This document shows positions 1 through 5,412 of a stretch of 5,412 bases of DNA, one piece after another. The number at the start of each line of letters is the position of its first letter. The stretch's first letter is position 1. The stretch comes from an uncultured Clostridia bacterium (GTDB taxonomy: Bacteria > Bacillota > Clostridia > Christensenellales > UBA1242). The notes beneath the pieces are model-generated. The model was given only the letters and a program-made list of their open reading frames with translations. It did no database searches and was not told the origin of the DNA. Position numbers and translations under genes: made by a program. Location of the stretch: contig CAMOEU010000057.1 in the NCBI GenBank assembly GCA_946612575.1, positions 1 to 5,412 of the forward strand, read 5' to 3'.

Positions 1-753
1 TCTAACAAGTTTTTCTTTTGTGTATTTTGCAAAGCCAATCATCTTGTGCTGTTTCATATACTTTAGCAGTCCTTTGATGCTTTTGTAATATTTCATTCCG
101 TGTCTGCGAGAGAAAGTATCTTTGTTTATTCTCACCAAAACCAAGCTTTCTTGCAAATTGTGGAATTTTGCTCCAGCAAGATACATTCTTATCCACATAT
201 ACCAATCTTCTGCCAAAAGCCAATGCTCATAACCACCTGCTTTAAGAAGTGCATCCTTTTTCATCATAACGGTCATATGACAAAAAGGACATCTTGATTT
301 CATAAACTTCACAATTTCATTGTGTGTTTGTGGCACCCACTTAAGTCCAGCCAAATTTTCTGGTTCATCATAAAACTCTTGTCCAAGACACCCCACAACA
401 TCAACATCAGGATGTTCTTCCAAAAATTTCATTTCCTTTTCAAACCTTTCAGGCAAAGAAATATCATCACTATCCATTTTTGCAATATATGGATACTTAC
501 ATCTTTTCCAATTTTCTTGCAGTGCACCACCTGTGCCAAGATTTTTTTCAAGCCACACATTTTCATAGATATCATATTTCTTTTCAAGGTCCACCAAAGT
601 GTTTCTAAGTTCATCTGGCACCGGACCATCAACAATCATCACAATTTGCTTTGGTTTGAGTGTTTGATTTATCACACTCTCCACTGCAATAACAACATTT
701 TTTGGAATATCATTTTTATAAACTGACATCAAAACAGAAATATCTTTTTTCAT
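1..753 (-). CDS. Family 2 glycosyltransferase, 3' end cut off by the window edge
   Basis: The reading frame is open for 251 codons from ATG at 753 to the left edge, with no stop, so the C-terminus is missing. Visible: an N-terminal GT-A fold start (VLMSVYKND, residues 7-15), the nucleotide-binding strand ending in VDG (41-43), LEKNLGTGGAL (68-78), the metal-binding DSDD (94-97) followed by PERFEKE, and an ED motif (E182-D183) in AEDWYMW, the usual place of the catalytic base. From family knowledge, these enzymes transfer a sugar from a nucleotide-sugar donor at the cytoplasmic face of the membrane, usually for exopolysaccharide or capsule. The sequence recalls the AmsE-like GT2 subgroup. No membrane segment is seen in the visible part. 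The start is supported by AGGTGA just upstream and a promoter at 772-800. Donor and acceptor cannot be told. It is the only polysaccharide gene visible, so any cluster would lie to the left. Confidence 0.93.
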   Translation of the reverse strand, partial: MKKDISVLMSVYKNDIPKNVVIAVESVINQTLKPKQIVMIVDGPVPDELRNTLVDLEKKYDIYENVWLEKNLGTGGALQENWKRCKYPYIAKMDSDDISLPERFEKEMKFLEEHPDVDVVGCLGQEFYDEPENLAGLKWVPQTHNEIVKFMKSRCPFCHMTVMMKKDALLKAGGYEHWLLAEDWYMWIRMYLAGAKFHNLQESLVLVRINKDTFSRRHGMKYYKSIKGLLKYMKQHKMIGFAKYTKEKLVR

Positions 754-771
754 AGCATCACCTGTACACAT

Positions 772-800
772 ATAATAACATAAATATATAAAATATTCAA
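772..800 (-). promoter_or_regulatory. Promoter of the glycosyltransferase gene
   Basis: On the minus strand, TTGAAT (800-795), a 17-nt spacer and TATTAT (777-772) form a sigma-A-like promoter. The spacer ends in TGT directly before the -10 box, which makes it an extended -10. Transcription would start near 765, leaving a leader of about 12 nt that holds the AGGTGA ribosome binding site (764-759). It lies just after the terminator of the preceding small gene, so the glycosyltransferase is probably transcribed separately. Read by eye, not tested. Confidence 0.6.
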
Positions 801-837
801 AGTAAAATAAGCCAAAGATTATGCTCTTTGACTTATT
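801..837 (-). terminator. Intrinsic terminator overlapping the end of the small gene
   Basis: On the minus strand, a 13-bp stem (arms 837-825 and 818-806) closes a 6-nt loop, GCATAA, followed by a moderate U-rich run (UUUAC then UUU). The pair at 831/812 is G-U in the minus-strand transcript but an A/C mismatch on the plus strand, so the hairpin favours minus-strand termination. The 5' arm encodes the last codons of the 819-1076 gene, and its TAA stop lies in the loop. Stem strength is moderate because the arms are AT-rich. Confidence 0.65.
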
Positions 838-1076
838 CTTTTCATTCTCTTAAGTGGAAGCGGACTCGTTTGCCCATTCACATTTTTATCAATTCTTTCT
901 ACAACCGCTTTTGTCAAAACATTATTTTTGCCAATCGGAGCCAAAACAAGATCCCCAATTTTCAGGTCAAAAATGTCATTTATGAACCAAAAACTGCATC
1001 CGTCATCAGTTTTTACCTTCACAAAGTCAAAAAATTCAGCTTCTTTAACAACTCCACCAGCAAGCGAATGAATCAT
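819..1076 (-). CDS. Small hypothetical protein, 85 aa, beta-rich
   Basis: I do not recognise this as a named family. The 85-residue product begins MIHSLAGGVVKEAEF, has no signal peptide or membrane segment, and is rich in alternating hydrophobic residues suggesting beta strands (FDFVKVKT, CSFWFIND, GDLVLAPIGK, TKAVVERIDK). The segment IGDLVLAPIGKNN (residues 41-53) followed by KAVVERID resembles the small beta-barrel seen at the N-terminus of PriA-type helicases (GDxVxVPxG then VxxV). That is a resemblance only. The tail is basic (LKRMKRISQRA). Coding is supported by a GGGAG ribosome binding site (1087-1083) about 6 nt before the ATG, by a promoter upstream and by a terminator placed exactly at its end. 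I have an impression of similar short proteins in uncultured Firmicutes, but cannot confirm it. It is divergent from the membrane protein gene at 1221. Confidence 0.75.
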   Translation of the reverse strand: MIHSLAGGVVKEAEFFDFVKVKTDDGCSFWFINDIFDLKIGDLVLAPIGKNNVLTKAVVERIDKNVNGQTSPLPLKRMKRISQRA

Positions 1077-1108
1077 ATTTTTCTCCCAAATTCAACTTTA
1101 ATACAATT

Positions 1109-1136
1109 ATTTTAACACAAAAACTGTATTTTTCAA
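1109..1136 (-). promoter_or_regulatory. Promoter of the small hypothetical gene
   Basis: On the minus strand, TTGAAA (1136-1131), a 16-nt spacer and TAAAAT (1114-1109) form a sigma-A-like promoter, again with TGT just before the -10 box. The start of transcription would be near 1102, about 25 nt before the ATG at 1076, with GGGAG in between. It shares the 144-bp divergent region with the plus-strand promoter at 1171-1200, and the two do not overlap. Confidence 0.55.
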
Positions 1137-1170
1137 AACTTTTAAACTTATAATAATTATAGTGATTTAT

Positions 1171-1200
1171 TTGACAAATAAAACTTAGATTTGTTATCAT
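1171..1200 (+). promoter_or_regulatory. Promoter of the SHOCT membrane protein gene
   Basis: A consensus -35 TTGACA (1171-1176), an 18-nt spacer and TATCAT (1195-1200) form this promoter, with TGT (1192-1194) as an extended -10. Transcription would start near 1207, only about 14 nt before the ATG at 1221. This is the best -35 box in the window. It also excludes the in-frame TTG at 1191 as a start codon, since that lies upstream of the transcript. Confidence 0.7.
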
Positions 1201-1210
1201 TTAAATATAT

Positions 1211-1215
1211 GGAGG
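1211..1215 (+). promoter_or_regulatory. Ribosome binding site that fixes the start at 1221
   Basis: A perfect GGAGG sits 5 nt before the ATG at 1221. The other in-frame starts, TTG 1191 and ATG 1209, lack a ribosome binding site. The ATG at 1209 overlaps this GGAGG, and the TTG lies upstream of the predicted transcript start. Confidence 0.85.
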
Positions 1216-1220
1216 TTTAT

Positions 1221-2156
1221 ATGGAAGAAACACAACAAAAGCCAACAATTGGAAACAAACTTAAATTAATACATCGCTCTATTCAAACAGCATCAATTCT
1301 TGTTTTGTTTGCCTGTGTGGCAGTTCTTATTTCTGGAATTTTCAATAAATTCTTAACAGCAGGACTTACACTCACTCTATCAATTTTCATTATCATAAGT
1401 CTTGGTGCAATTCTTTGCTTGCCATGGCTTGCAAGAGTTTCTGATTCAAAACAAAGAGTCTTTTCAATAGTTATGCTCGCCCTTCTTGGTGGCTCTGCGA
1501 TCCTTTGGGTAATATCTGCAATATTTATTTATCTTCTTTATAAAAACGGAGAAACATATTCTGCAAATACTGTTGTTATGTTTTTAAATTTTGTTAAAGC
1601 ATGCATGATCATATCTTTCCAAGCAATTGAGGCAAATATGATTTCACTTTGCATAATAAAATTCAAAAAACAATATATTCCTTTCCAAGCTATTATGTAT
1701 GCAAGTTATCTCTTTGTTGATTTGTGGGTATCAATTGTTCTTGCAGGAGTAAAAATAAATACTGGCAATGGTGTTGAATTTAGCCCAGTTTTACCAAGCT
1801 TCTTCAGTGCTGGAATGATAACAGTTTTGGTAATCGCAATCATATATATCATTATTGCAAATGCAATCATCAACTCAATTGAAGCAAGAAAAAATGGTGA
1901 ATATTATGACATTCGTGGAAGAAGAAGACATCGTGGTGCTGCATTGACAGGTGCTCTTATGGATTCATTCACAGACATTGAAGATTATGACACAAACAAT
2001 AAAAAATCAGAAAATGCAGAACAAGCAAAAACCGAAACAAAAAATGAAGCTTCTGTTGAAGAAAAACTTGCCAAACTTAAGGATCTTCTTGACAAAAATT
2101 TGATTACGGAAGAAGAATACAATCAAAAGAAAGCTAAAATTCTTGAAGAAATGTAA
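1221..2156 (+). CDS. Six-helix membrane protein with C-terminal SHOCT segment
   Basis: The product is 311 aa of unknown function. Six hydrophobic segments are visible at about residues 22-41, 45-70, 80-107, 117-146, 155-177 and 194-216. Basic residues cluster in the N-terminal tail, the 71-79 loop, the 147-151 loop and the stretch after helix 6 (RGRRRHRG, 232-239). The positive-inside rule therefore puts both ends in the cytoplasm. A long soluble tail follows: an acidic, low-complexity linker (about 251-278, rich in D, E, K, N), then a SHOCT-type motif at about 279-311 (EEKLAKLKDLLDKNLITEEE, then YNQKKAKILEEM). From family knowledge, SHOCT is a short C-terminal alpha-helical domain found on many otherwise unrelated proteins, often membrane proteins, and is thought to mediate oligomerisation. 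I see no catalytic motif. The gene has its own promoter and a terminator 15 nt after its stop. The helix bounds are read by eye. Confidence 0.9.
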   Translation: MEETQQKPTIGNKLKLIHRSIQTASILVLFACVAVLISGIFNKFLTAGLTLTLSIFIIISLGAILCLPWLARVSDSKQRVFSIVMLALLGGSAILWVISAIFIYLLYKNGETYSANTVVMFLNFVKACMIISFQAIEANMISLCIIKFKKQYIPFQAIMYASYLFVDLWVSIVLAGVKINTGNGVEFSPVLPSFFSAGMITVLVIAIIYIIIANAIINSIEARKNGEYYDIRGRRRHRGAALTGALMDSFTDIEDYDTNNKKSENAEQAKTETKNEASVEEKLAKLKDLLDKNLITEEEYNQKKAKILEEM

Positions 2157-2170
2157 TTAAAAACAAAACA

Positions 2171-2200
2171 AAAAAACCATCAAAATTGATGGTTTTTTCT
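2171..2200. terminator. Bidirectional intrinsic terminator between converging genes
   Basis: An A-run plus ACCATCA pairs with TGATGGT plus a T-run (arms 2171-2182 and 2187-2198, loop 4 nt). On the plus strand it is followed by a T-rich run (TTTTTTCTTTTATT). On the minus strand it ends in TTTTTTTTGTTTTG. It lies 15 nt after the membrane protein stop and directly after the phosphoketolase stop (2202-2204), so it can end both transcripts. Confidence 0.9.
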
Positions 2201-2201
2201 T

Positions 2202-4565
2202 TTATTCATTCCAATTCCAATTTGCAATTTCTTCTAGATCAACACCATTCTCAACAATATATTCTTGGTGTTTTTCAATCATCTGTTTTGCAAATTTACT
2301 TGCCTTTGCCTTTTGCTCCTTATCTACATCAACAAGTTCCAAAATCTTGAGAAGCAAGCTGAATCTGTCAGTTCCGTTTCTAAATTTCATATCAAAAGAA
2401 GTTGTGATTGTCCCCTCTTCTTCATAACCGCAAACAACAAAATTTTTGTTATGTCTGTCATAAACAAGTCCTTTAACAACTTGTGGATATCCGTGAAAAT
2501 TAAACAAAACAGGTTTGTCTTTTGTGAATATCTTATCAAATTCTGCATCTGAAAGAGAATATGGATTTTCATCTCTGCTGTCAAGTTTTGAAAGTTCCAA
2601 AACATTGACAAATCTAACATTCAAGTTTGGTAAATATTTTTTGATAAGTTTGACACAAGCAAGAGCCTCTTCTGTTTGAGCATGACCAGCACAAGCAAGC
2701 ACAATGTCAGGATTTTTTGCATCACCAACACTTGCCCAGTTCCACTGAGAAATTCCAGCATCAACTTCTTTTATTGCTTCATCCATTGAAAGCCACTGAT
2801 AAGAAGGCTGCTTTGAAGCAACAATAGTATTGACAAAATCCTTGCTCTTTGCACACATATCATAAGTTGCAACAAGTGTGTTTGAGTCCACTGGCAGATA
2901 AGTTCTGCAAATATAAGGTTTTTTGTTTGCCATATGATCTATAAATCCAGGGTCTTGATGAGTAAACCCATTGTGATCTTGTTGCCACACATCACTCGTA
3001 AGCACAATATTAAGCGAAGAAATTGGAGCCCTCCACTCAATTTCGTGACAAACCTTAAGCCATTTTGCATGTTGTGCCACCATACTGTCAACAACTCTTA
3101 TAAATGACTCATAGCTGTCAAACATTCCATGTCTGCCTGTGAGCAAATAACCTTCCAAAAGACCTTCACAAACATGCTCTGAAAGATATGAATCCATTAT
3201 TCTTCCATCCACAGCAAGTCTTTCATCCGTCTCAATTCGTTTTGCATTGAATGTTCTTTTTTCTACTTCGAGTGCCTTATAAAGTCTGTTGCTTGTCGCT
3301 TCATCTGGGCTGAAAATACGATAGTTTTTGTTTTTTGCATTAAGTTTGAAAAGTTCTGCAATATATCCGCCAAGCACAAGCATATCTTGAGACTTAACTT
3401 CTCCCCTATGTTTCACATCAACAGCAAATTTATTCAAGTTTGGAGTTTTAAGTTCTTTAAGCAGATTGCCTCCATTTGCATAAACAGAAGCAGAGAGTCT
3501 CTTCTTTCCTTTTGGCAAAATATCAGAAATTTCTTTTTTCAAACGATAATTTTCATCAAAAAGTTCGTCTGCTTTATAACTTTCAAGCCAATCTTTTATA
3601 ACATTCAAATTTTCAGGCTTTGTCATAAAAACAGGAATTTGATGTGCTCTGAAACTACCCTCAATTTGCTTTTCTTCAACAATTTTTGGACAAGTCCAAC
3701 CTTTTGGTGTTCTAAGAATAATCATTGGCCATGCTGCTCTATCAGTCACACCGTTTTCTCTTGCCTGTTTCTGAATTTTTCTGATTTTTTCAATGGCATA
3801 ATCCATTGCTTTAGCCATAAGTTTGTGCATTTTCTTAGGTTCATAACCTTCTACAAACAAAACTTCATAGCCATAACCTTCAAAAAGTTCTTTAAGTTCG
3901 TATTTTTCAAGTCTAGCAAGCAATGTTGGACCAGAAATTTTGTATCCATTCATATGCAAAATTGGCAAAACAGCACCATCACCTTTTGGGTTTATAAACT
4001 TATTCAAATGCCAAGATGTTGCAATAGGTCCAGTTTCCGCTTCTCCGTCGCCGACAATTGGCACAGCAATAAGATTTGGATTGTCAAGAACAGCACCATA
4101 AGCATGAGCAAGTGAATAACCAAGTTCGCCACCTTCGTGCATTGAGCCTGGTGTTTCAGGAACACAATGTGAGCCTATTCCACCAGGGAAAGAAAATTGT
4201 TTACAAAGTCTAGTCATCCCCTTTTTGTCTTGTGAGATTTCTGGATAAACTTCGCTATAAACCCCTTCCAAATAGCTGTTTGCAACAAGAAAGTTTCCGC
4301 CATGACCAGGCCCTGAAAGCAAAAGCATATCTGCATCATATTTTTTTATAATTCTGTCACAGTGAGCATAGATAAAGTTTTGTCCTGGCACAGTTCCCCA
4401 GTGACCAATAAATCTCTTTTTTAAGTCACTCTCTTCAAGTTCGTGATCCCTCAAAAGTGGATTTTGCACCAAATAAAGTTGAGCTGCAGACAAATAGTTT
4501 GCTGCTCTGAAATAGCAATCCAATTTTTCAAGATATTCTTTTGAAGAGTAAAAATCTTTTTTCAT
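2202..4565 (-). CDS. xfp: Phosphoketolase (xylulose-5-phosphate/fructose-6-phosphate)
   Basis: The product is 787 aa, about full length (the family is about 790-825). This thiamine-diphosphate enzyme splits xylulose 5-phosphate (and often fructose 6-phosphate) with phosphate into acetyl phosphate plus glyceraldehyde 3-phosphate (or erythrose 4-phosphate). Visible: GHWGTVPGQNF (54-64), GPGHGG (85-90), the signature EGGELGY (144-150) after H143, and the second signature ending in GDGE (172-175). ThDP/Mg binding continues through WHLNKFINP and HMNGYKI. Also seen are FRAHQIP (305-311), SPDEATSNR (419-427), LSEHVCEG (461-468) and DHNGFTHQDPG (530-540). H55, H88, H143, H308 and H536 appear to match the catalytic histidines known from bifidobacterial enzymes. 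The C-terminal XFP_C-type domain covers about 590-787. The start at 4565 has AAGGTGG upstream and the usual family N-terminus (EYLEKLDCYFRAANYLSAAQ). It is monocistronic. Whether it prefers pentose or hexose phosphate cannot be judged. Confidence 0.98.
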   Translation of the reverse strand: MKKDFYSSKEYLEKLDCYFRAANYLSAAQLYLVQNPLLRDHELEESDLKKRFIGHWGTVPGQNFIYAHCDRIIKKYDADMLLLSGPGHGGNFLVANSYLEGVYSEVYPEISQDKKGMTRLCKQFSFPGGIGSHCVPETPGSMHEGGELGYSLAHAYGAVLDNPNLIAVPIVGDGEAETGPIATSWHLNKFINPKGDGAVLPILHMNGYKISGPTLLARLEKYELKELFEGYGYEVLFVEGYEPKKMHKLMAKAMDYAIEKIRKIQKQARENGVTDRAAWPMIILRTPKGWTCPKIVEEKQIEGSFRAHQIPVFMTKPENLNVIKDWLESYKADELFDENYRLKKEISDILPKGKKRLSASVYANGGNLLKELKTPNLNKFAVDVKHRGEVKSQDMLVLGGYIAELFKLNAKNKNYRIFSPDEATSNRLYKALEVEKRTFNAKRIETDERLAVDGRIMDSYLSEHVCEGLLEGYLLTGRHGMFDSYESFIRVVDSMVAQHAKWLKVCHEIEWRAPISSLNIVLTSDVWQQDHNGFTHQDPGFIDHMANKKPYICRTYLPVDSNTLVATYDMCAKSKDFVNTIVASKQPSYQWLSMDEAIKEVDAGISQWNWASVGDAKNPDIVLACAGHAQTEEALACVKLIKKYLPNLNVRFVNVLELSKLDSRDENPYSLSDAEFDKIFTKDKPVLFNFHGYPQVVKGLVYDRHNKNFVVCGYEEEGTITTSFDMKFRNGTDRFSLLLKILELVDVDKEQKAKASKFAKQMIEKHQEYIVENGVDLEEIANWNWNE

Positions 4566-4582
4566 AAAACCACCTTAAAATA

Positions 4583-4588
4583 ATTATA
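4583..4588 (-). promoter_or_regulatory. Probable -10 box of the phosphoketolase promoter
   Basis: A perfect TATAAT lies on the minus strand (4588-4583), which would start transcription near 4576 and leave a leader of about 11 nt beginning at the AAGGTGG ribosome binding site. No good -35 box is found 16-18 nt upstream; the position holds a T-rich run. Unlike the other promoters here, the TG is one base out of register for an extended -10. The sequence upstream, to 4690, is almost all A and T and could act as an UP element, but holds no gene. Confidence 0.5.
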
Positions 4589-4690
4589 CAACAATAATTT
4601 AAAAATAAAAAACAAAATATTGTAAAAAAATATTATTTATTCGTGAAATAGGTATTTTTAATTATTTAACAAAAATTTATTTTTAGACAA

Positions 4691-4718
4691 AAAAAACCAC
4701 AATTTAATGTGGTTTTTT
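4691..4718. terminator. Bidirectional-looking terminator after the helicase gene
   Basis: The arms 4691-4701 (A-run plus CCACA) and 4708-4718 (TGTGG plus T-run) enclose a 6-nt loop. The minus-strand transcript ends in a run of eight U, three bases after the helicase stop (4722-4724), so it should end that gene. The plus strand also has a long T-rich run (TTTTTTGTTTTATTTTTT), but no plus-strand gene precedes it. Its layout closely resembles the terminator at 2171-2200. Confidence 0.88.
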
Positions 4719-4721
4719 GTT

Positions 4722-5412
4722 TTATTTTTTCTTGCTTGCATTCAATGCTTTGACAATAGAATTCAAAACTTTTTGTTTGTTGAGCCACCAATCTCTACTC
4801 CAAACTCTCATTATCTTCCATCCACGAGACGAAAGGAATTTGTTTCTATAGACATCTCTTTCCATAATCGAATCGCTGCTGTTGTATGCCGCATAATCGC
4901 ATTCAATTCCAAGCAAATATCTATCAAGTTTTTTGTCATAGATTGCAAGAGAAACTTTATAGTTTGTGTTTCCAAGGTTTGTCTCAACCGTATAGCCAAG
5001 TTTGACAAGTTCTTCCTTGATTTCATCTTCAAGTTTGTTTACAACAATAACATCTTGTTTCTCAACTTTTGTCTTGAATGAGTCAAGCACAAATTGAGCT
5101 TCTTTATATTTCTTTGCAGAAATTGCTCTGACATATTGCAAATAAGCTTTGAAAATTCTTGGTCCAGCATTTTTTGAAGACTCGACCATAAGTTCTTCTG
5201 GCTCGATTGAAGTGACAACATAAATCTTTTCTTTGGCACGAGTGATAGCAACATTAAGTCTGTTTTCACCACCTTCAACTGAAAGTCCACCAAAGTGAGC
5301 AACAACCTTGCCATATTCATTTCTTGCATAACCGATGCTGAAAATAATGATATCTCTCTCATCACCTTTAACATTTTCAAGGTTTTTGACAAAGATTGAA
5401 GTGTCTTCACCA
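4722..5412 (-). CDS. C-terminal end of a superfamily I helicase with nuclease-like domain
   Basis: Only the last 229 residues are visible (frame from 5411); the start lies beyond the right edge. Residues 14-28 (VKGDERDIIIFSIGY) are helicase motif V and NRLNVAITRAK (50-60) is motif VI with the arginine R58, as in the UPF1/Dna2-like C-terminal RecA fold (AAA_12). After a helical linker, residues about 126-225 form a restriction-endonuclease-like domain of the Vsr/DUF559-related kind (MTES_1575): LGIECD (167-172), SIMERDVYR (182-189), SRGWKIMRVWSRDWW (195-209). This pairing is typical of the C-terminus of very large DUF4011-type helicases, so most of the protein is probably outside. Its role is uncertain: DNA repair or processing, or defence. 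Where family members usually have Asp in a (I/V)DLA-type strand, this protein has S154 (KVSLAI). The ATG at 5189 is internal. A terminator follows the stop directly. Confidence 0.9.
   Translation of the reverse strand, partial: GEDTSIFVKNLENVKGDERDIIIFSIGYARNEYGKVVAHFGGLSVEGGENRLNVAITRAKEKIYVVTSIEPEELMVESSKNAGPRIFKAYLQYVRAISAKKYKEAQFVLDSFKTKVEKQDVIVVNKLEDEIKEELVKLGYTVETNLGNTNYKVSLAIYDKKLDRYLLGIECDYAAYNSSDSIMERDVYRNKFLSSRGWKIMRVWSRDWWLNKQKVLNSIVKALNASKKK

Noticed and set aside
322..726. Open plus-strand frame of 134 codons
   Set aside because: It is antisense to the glycosyltransferase, whose motifs (DSDD, ED) are intact. The composition is that of a reverse reading.
828..1115. Plus-strand frame of 95 codons opposite the small hypothetical gene
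   Set aside because: The minus-strand gene has a promoter, a ribosome binding site and a terminator in the right places; the plus-strand frame has none.
1191..1220. TTG start at 1191 adding ten residues to the membrane protein
   Set aside because: The TTG lies within the promoter, upstream of the predicted transcript start, and lacks a ribosome binding site; ATG 1221 has GGAGG at the right distance.
3387..4115. Open plus-strand frame of 242 codons
   Set aside because: It lies wholly antisense to the strongly conserved phosphoketolase, is rich in F, C, H and N as expected from reading such a gene backwards, and has no ribosome binding site or family match.
4646..4657. Short dyad AAATA-GG-TATTT upstream of phosphoketolase, as a possible operator
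   Set aside because: The arms are only five A/T bases in a region that is nearly all A and T, and it lies far from the -10 box. It is expected by chance.
4707..5081. Plus-strand frame of 124 codons
   Set aside because: It is antisense to the helicase C-terminus and overlaps its terminator; its composition (F, I, C, N rich) is a shadow.
5039..5410. Second minus-strand frame of 123 codons overlapping the helicase
   Set aside because: The other frame carries helicase motifs V and VI and the nuclease-like domain without a break, so this one is a frame shadow. No frameshift is needed.
4722..5412. A defence island around the helicase-nuclease
   Set aside because: The neighbour visible on the left is a metabolic enzyme with its own promoter and terminators. 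No methylase, specificity subunit, toxin or CRISPR is present, so the context gives no support within this window.

Overview
The window looks like chromosome from an AT-rich, Gram-positive-type bacterium, probably an uncultured low-GC Firmicutes/Clostridia-like or related gut lineage. The evidence is strong AGGTGG/GGAGG-type ribosome binding sites, sigma-A-type promoters with TTGAnn -35 boxes, U-rich intrinsic terminators, AT-rich codon choice (AAA, GAA, AAT, TTT), and protein matches recalled from that group. No codon use suggests a non-standard genetic code. The taxonomic call is an inference; no rRNA or marker gene is present.

Layout, left to right. (1) 1-753, minus: a family 2 glycosyltransferase that runs off the left edge, with its own promoter. 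(2) 819-1076, minus: an 85-residue hypothetical protein whose stop codon lies in the loop of its own terminator. (3) 1077-1220: a divergent intergenic region with one promoter facing each way. (4) 1221-2156, plus: a six-helix membrane protein with a C-terminal SHOCT segment. (5) 2171-2200: a bidirectional terminator between two converging genes. (6) 2202-4565, minus: a complete phosphoketolase, the best identified gene here. (7) 4566-4690: a very AT-rich promoter region followed by another bidirectional terminator at 4691-4718. (8) 4722-5412, minus: the C-terminal end of a large superfamily I helicase with a fused restriction-endonuclease-like domain, which runs off the right edge.

Each gene appears to be its own transcription unit. 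Terminators separate the minus-strand genes, and every complete promoter I can place starts a very short leader of roughly 10-25 nt. I see no operon and no shared pathway. Phosphoketolase supplies acetyl phosphate in central carbon metabolism, the glycosyltransferase probably builds a surface polysaccharide, the SHOCT membrane protein is of unknown function, and the helicase-nuclease belongs to a family often discussed in connection with DNA processing or defence. There are no tRNAs, rRNAs, CRISPR repeats, insertion sequences or attachment sites that I can support. I did not find a convincing undescribed system. The points most worth checking are the substituted nuclease motif in the helicase tail, the shared extended -10 promoter style, and the terminator embedded in the end of the small gene.
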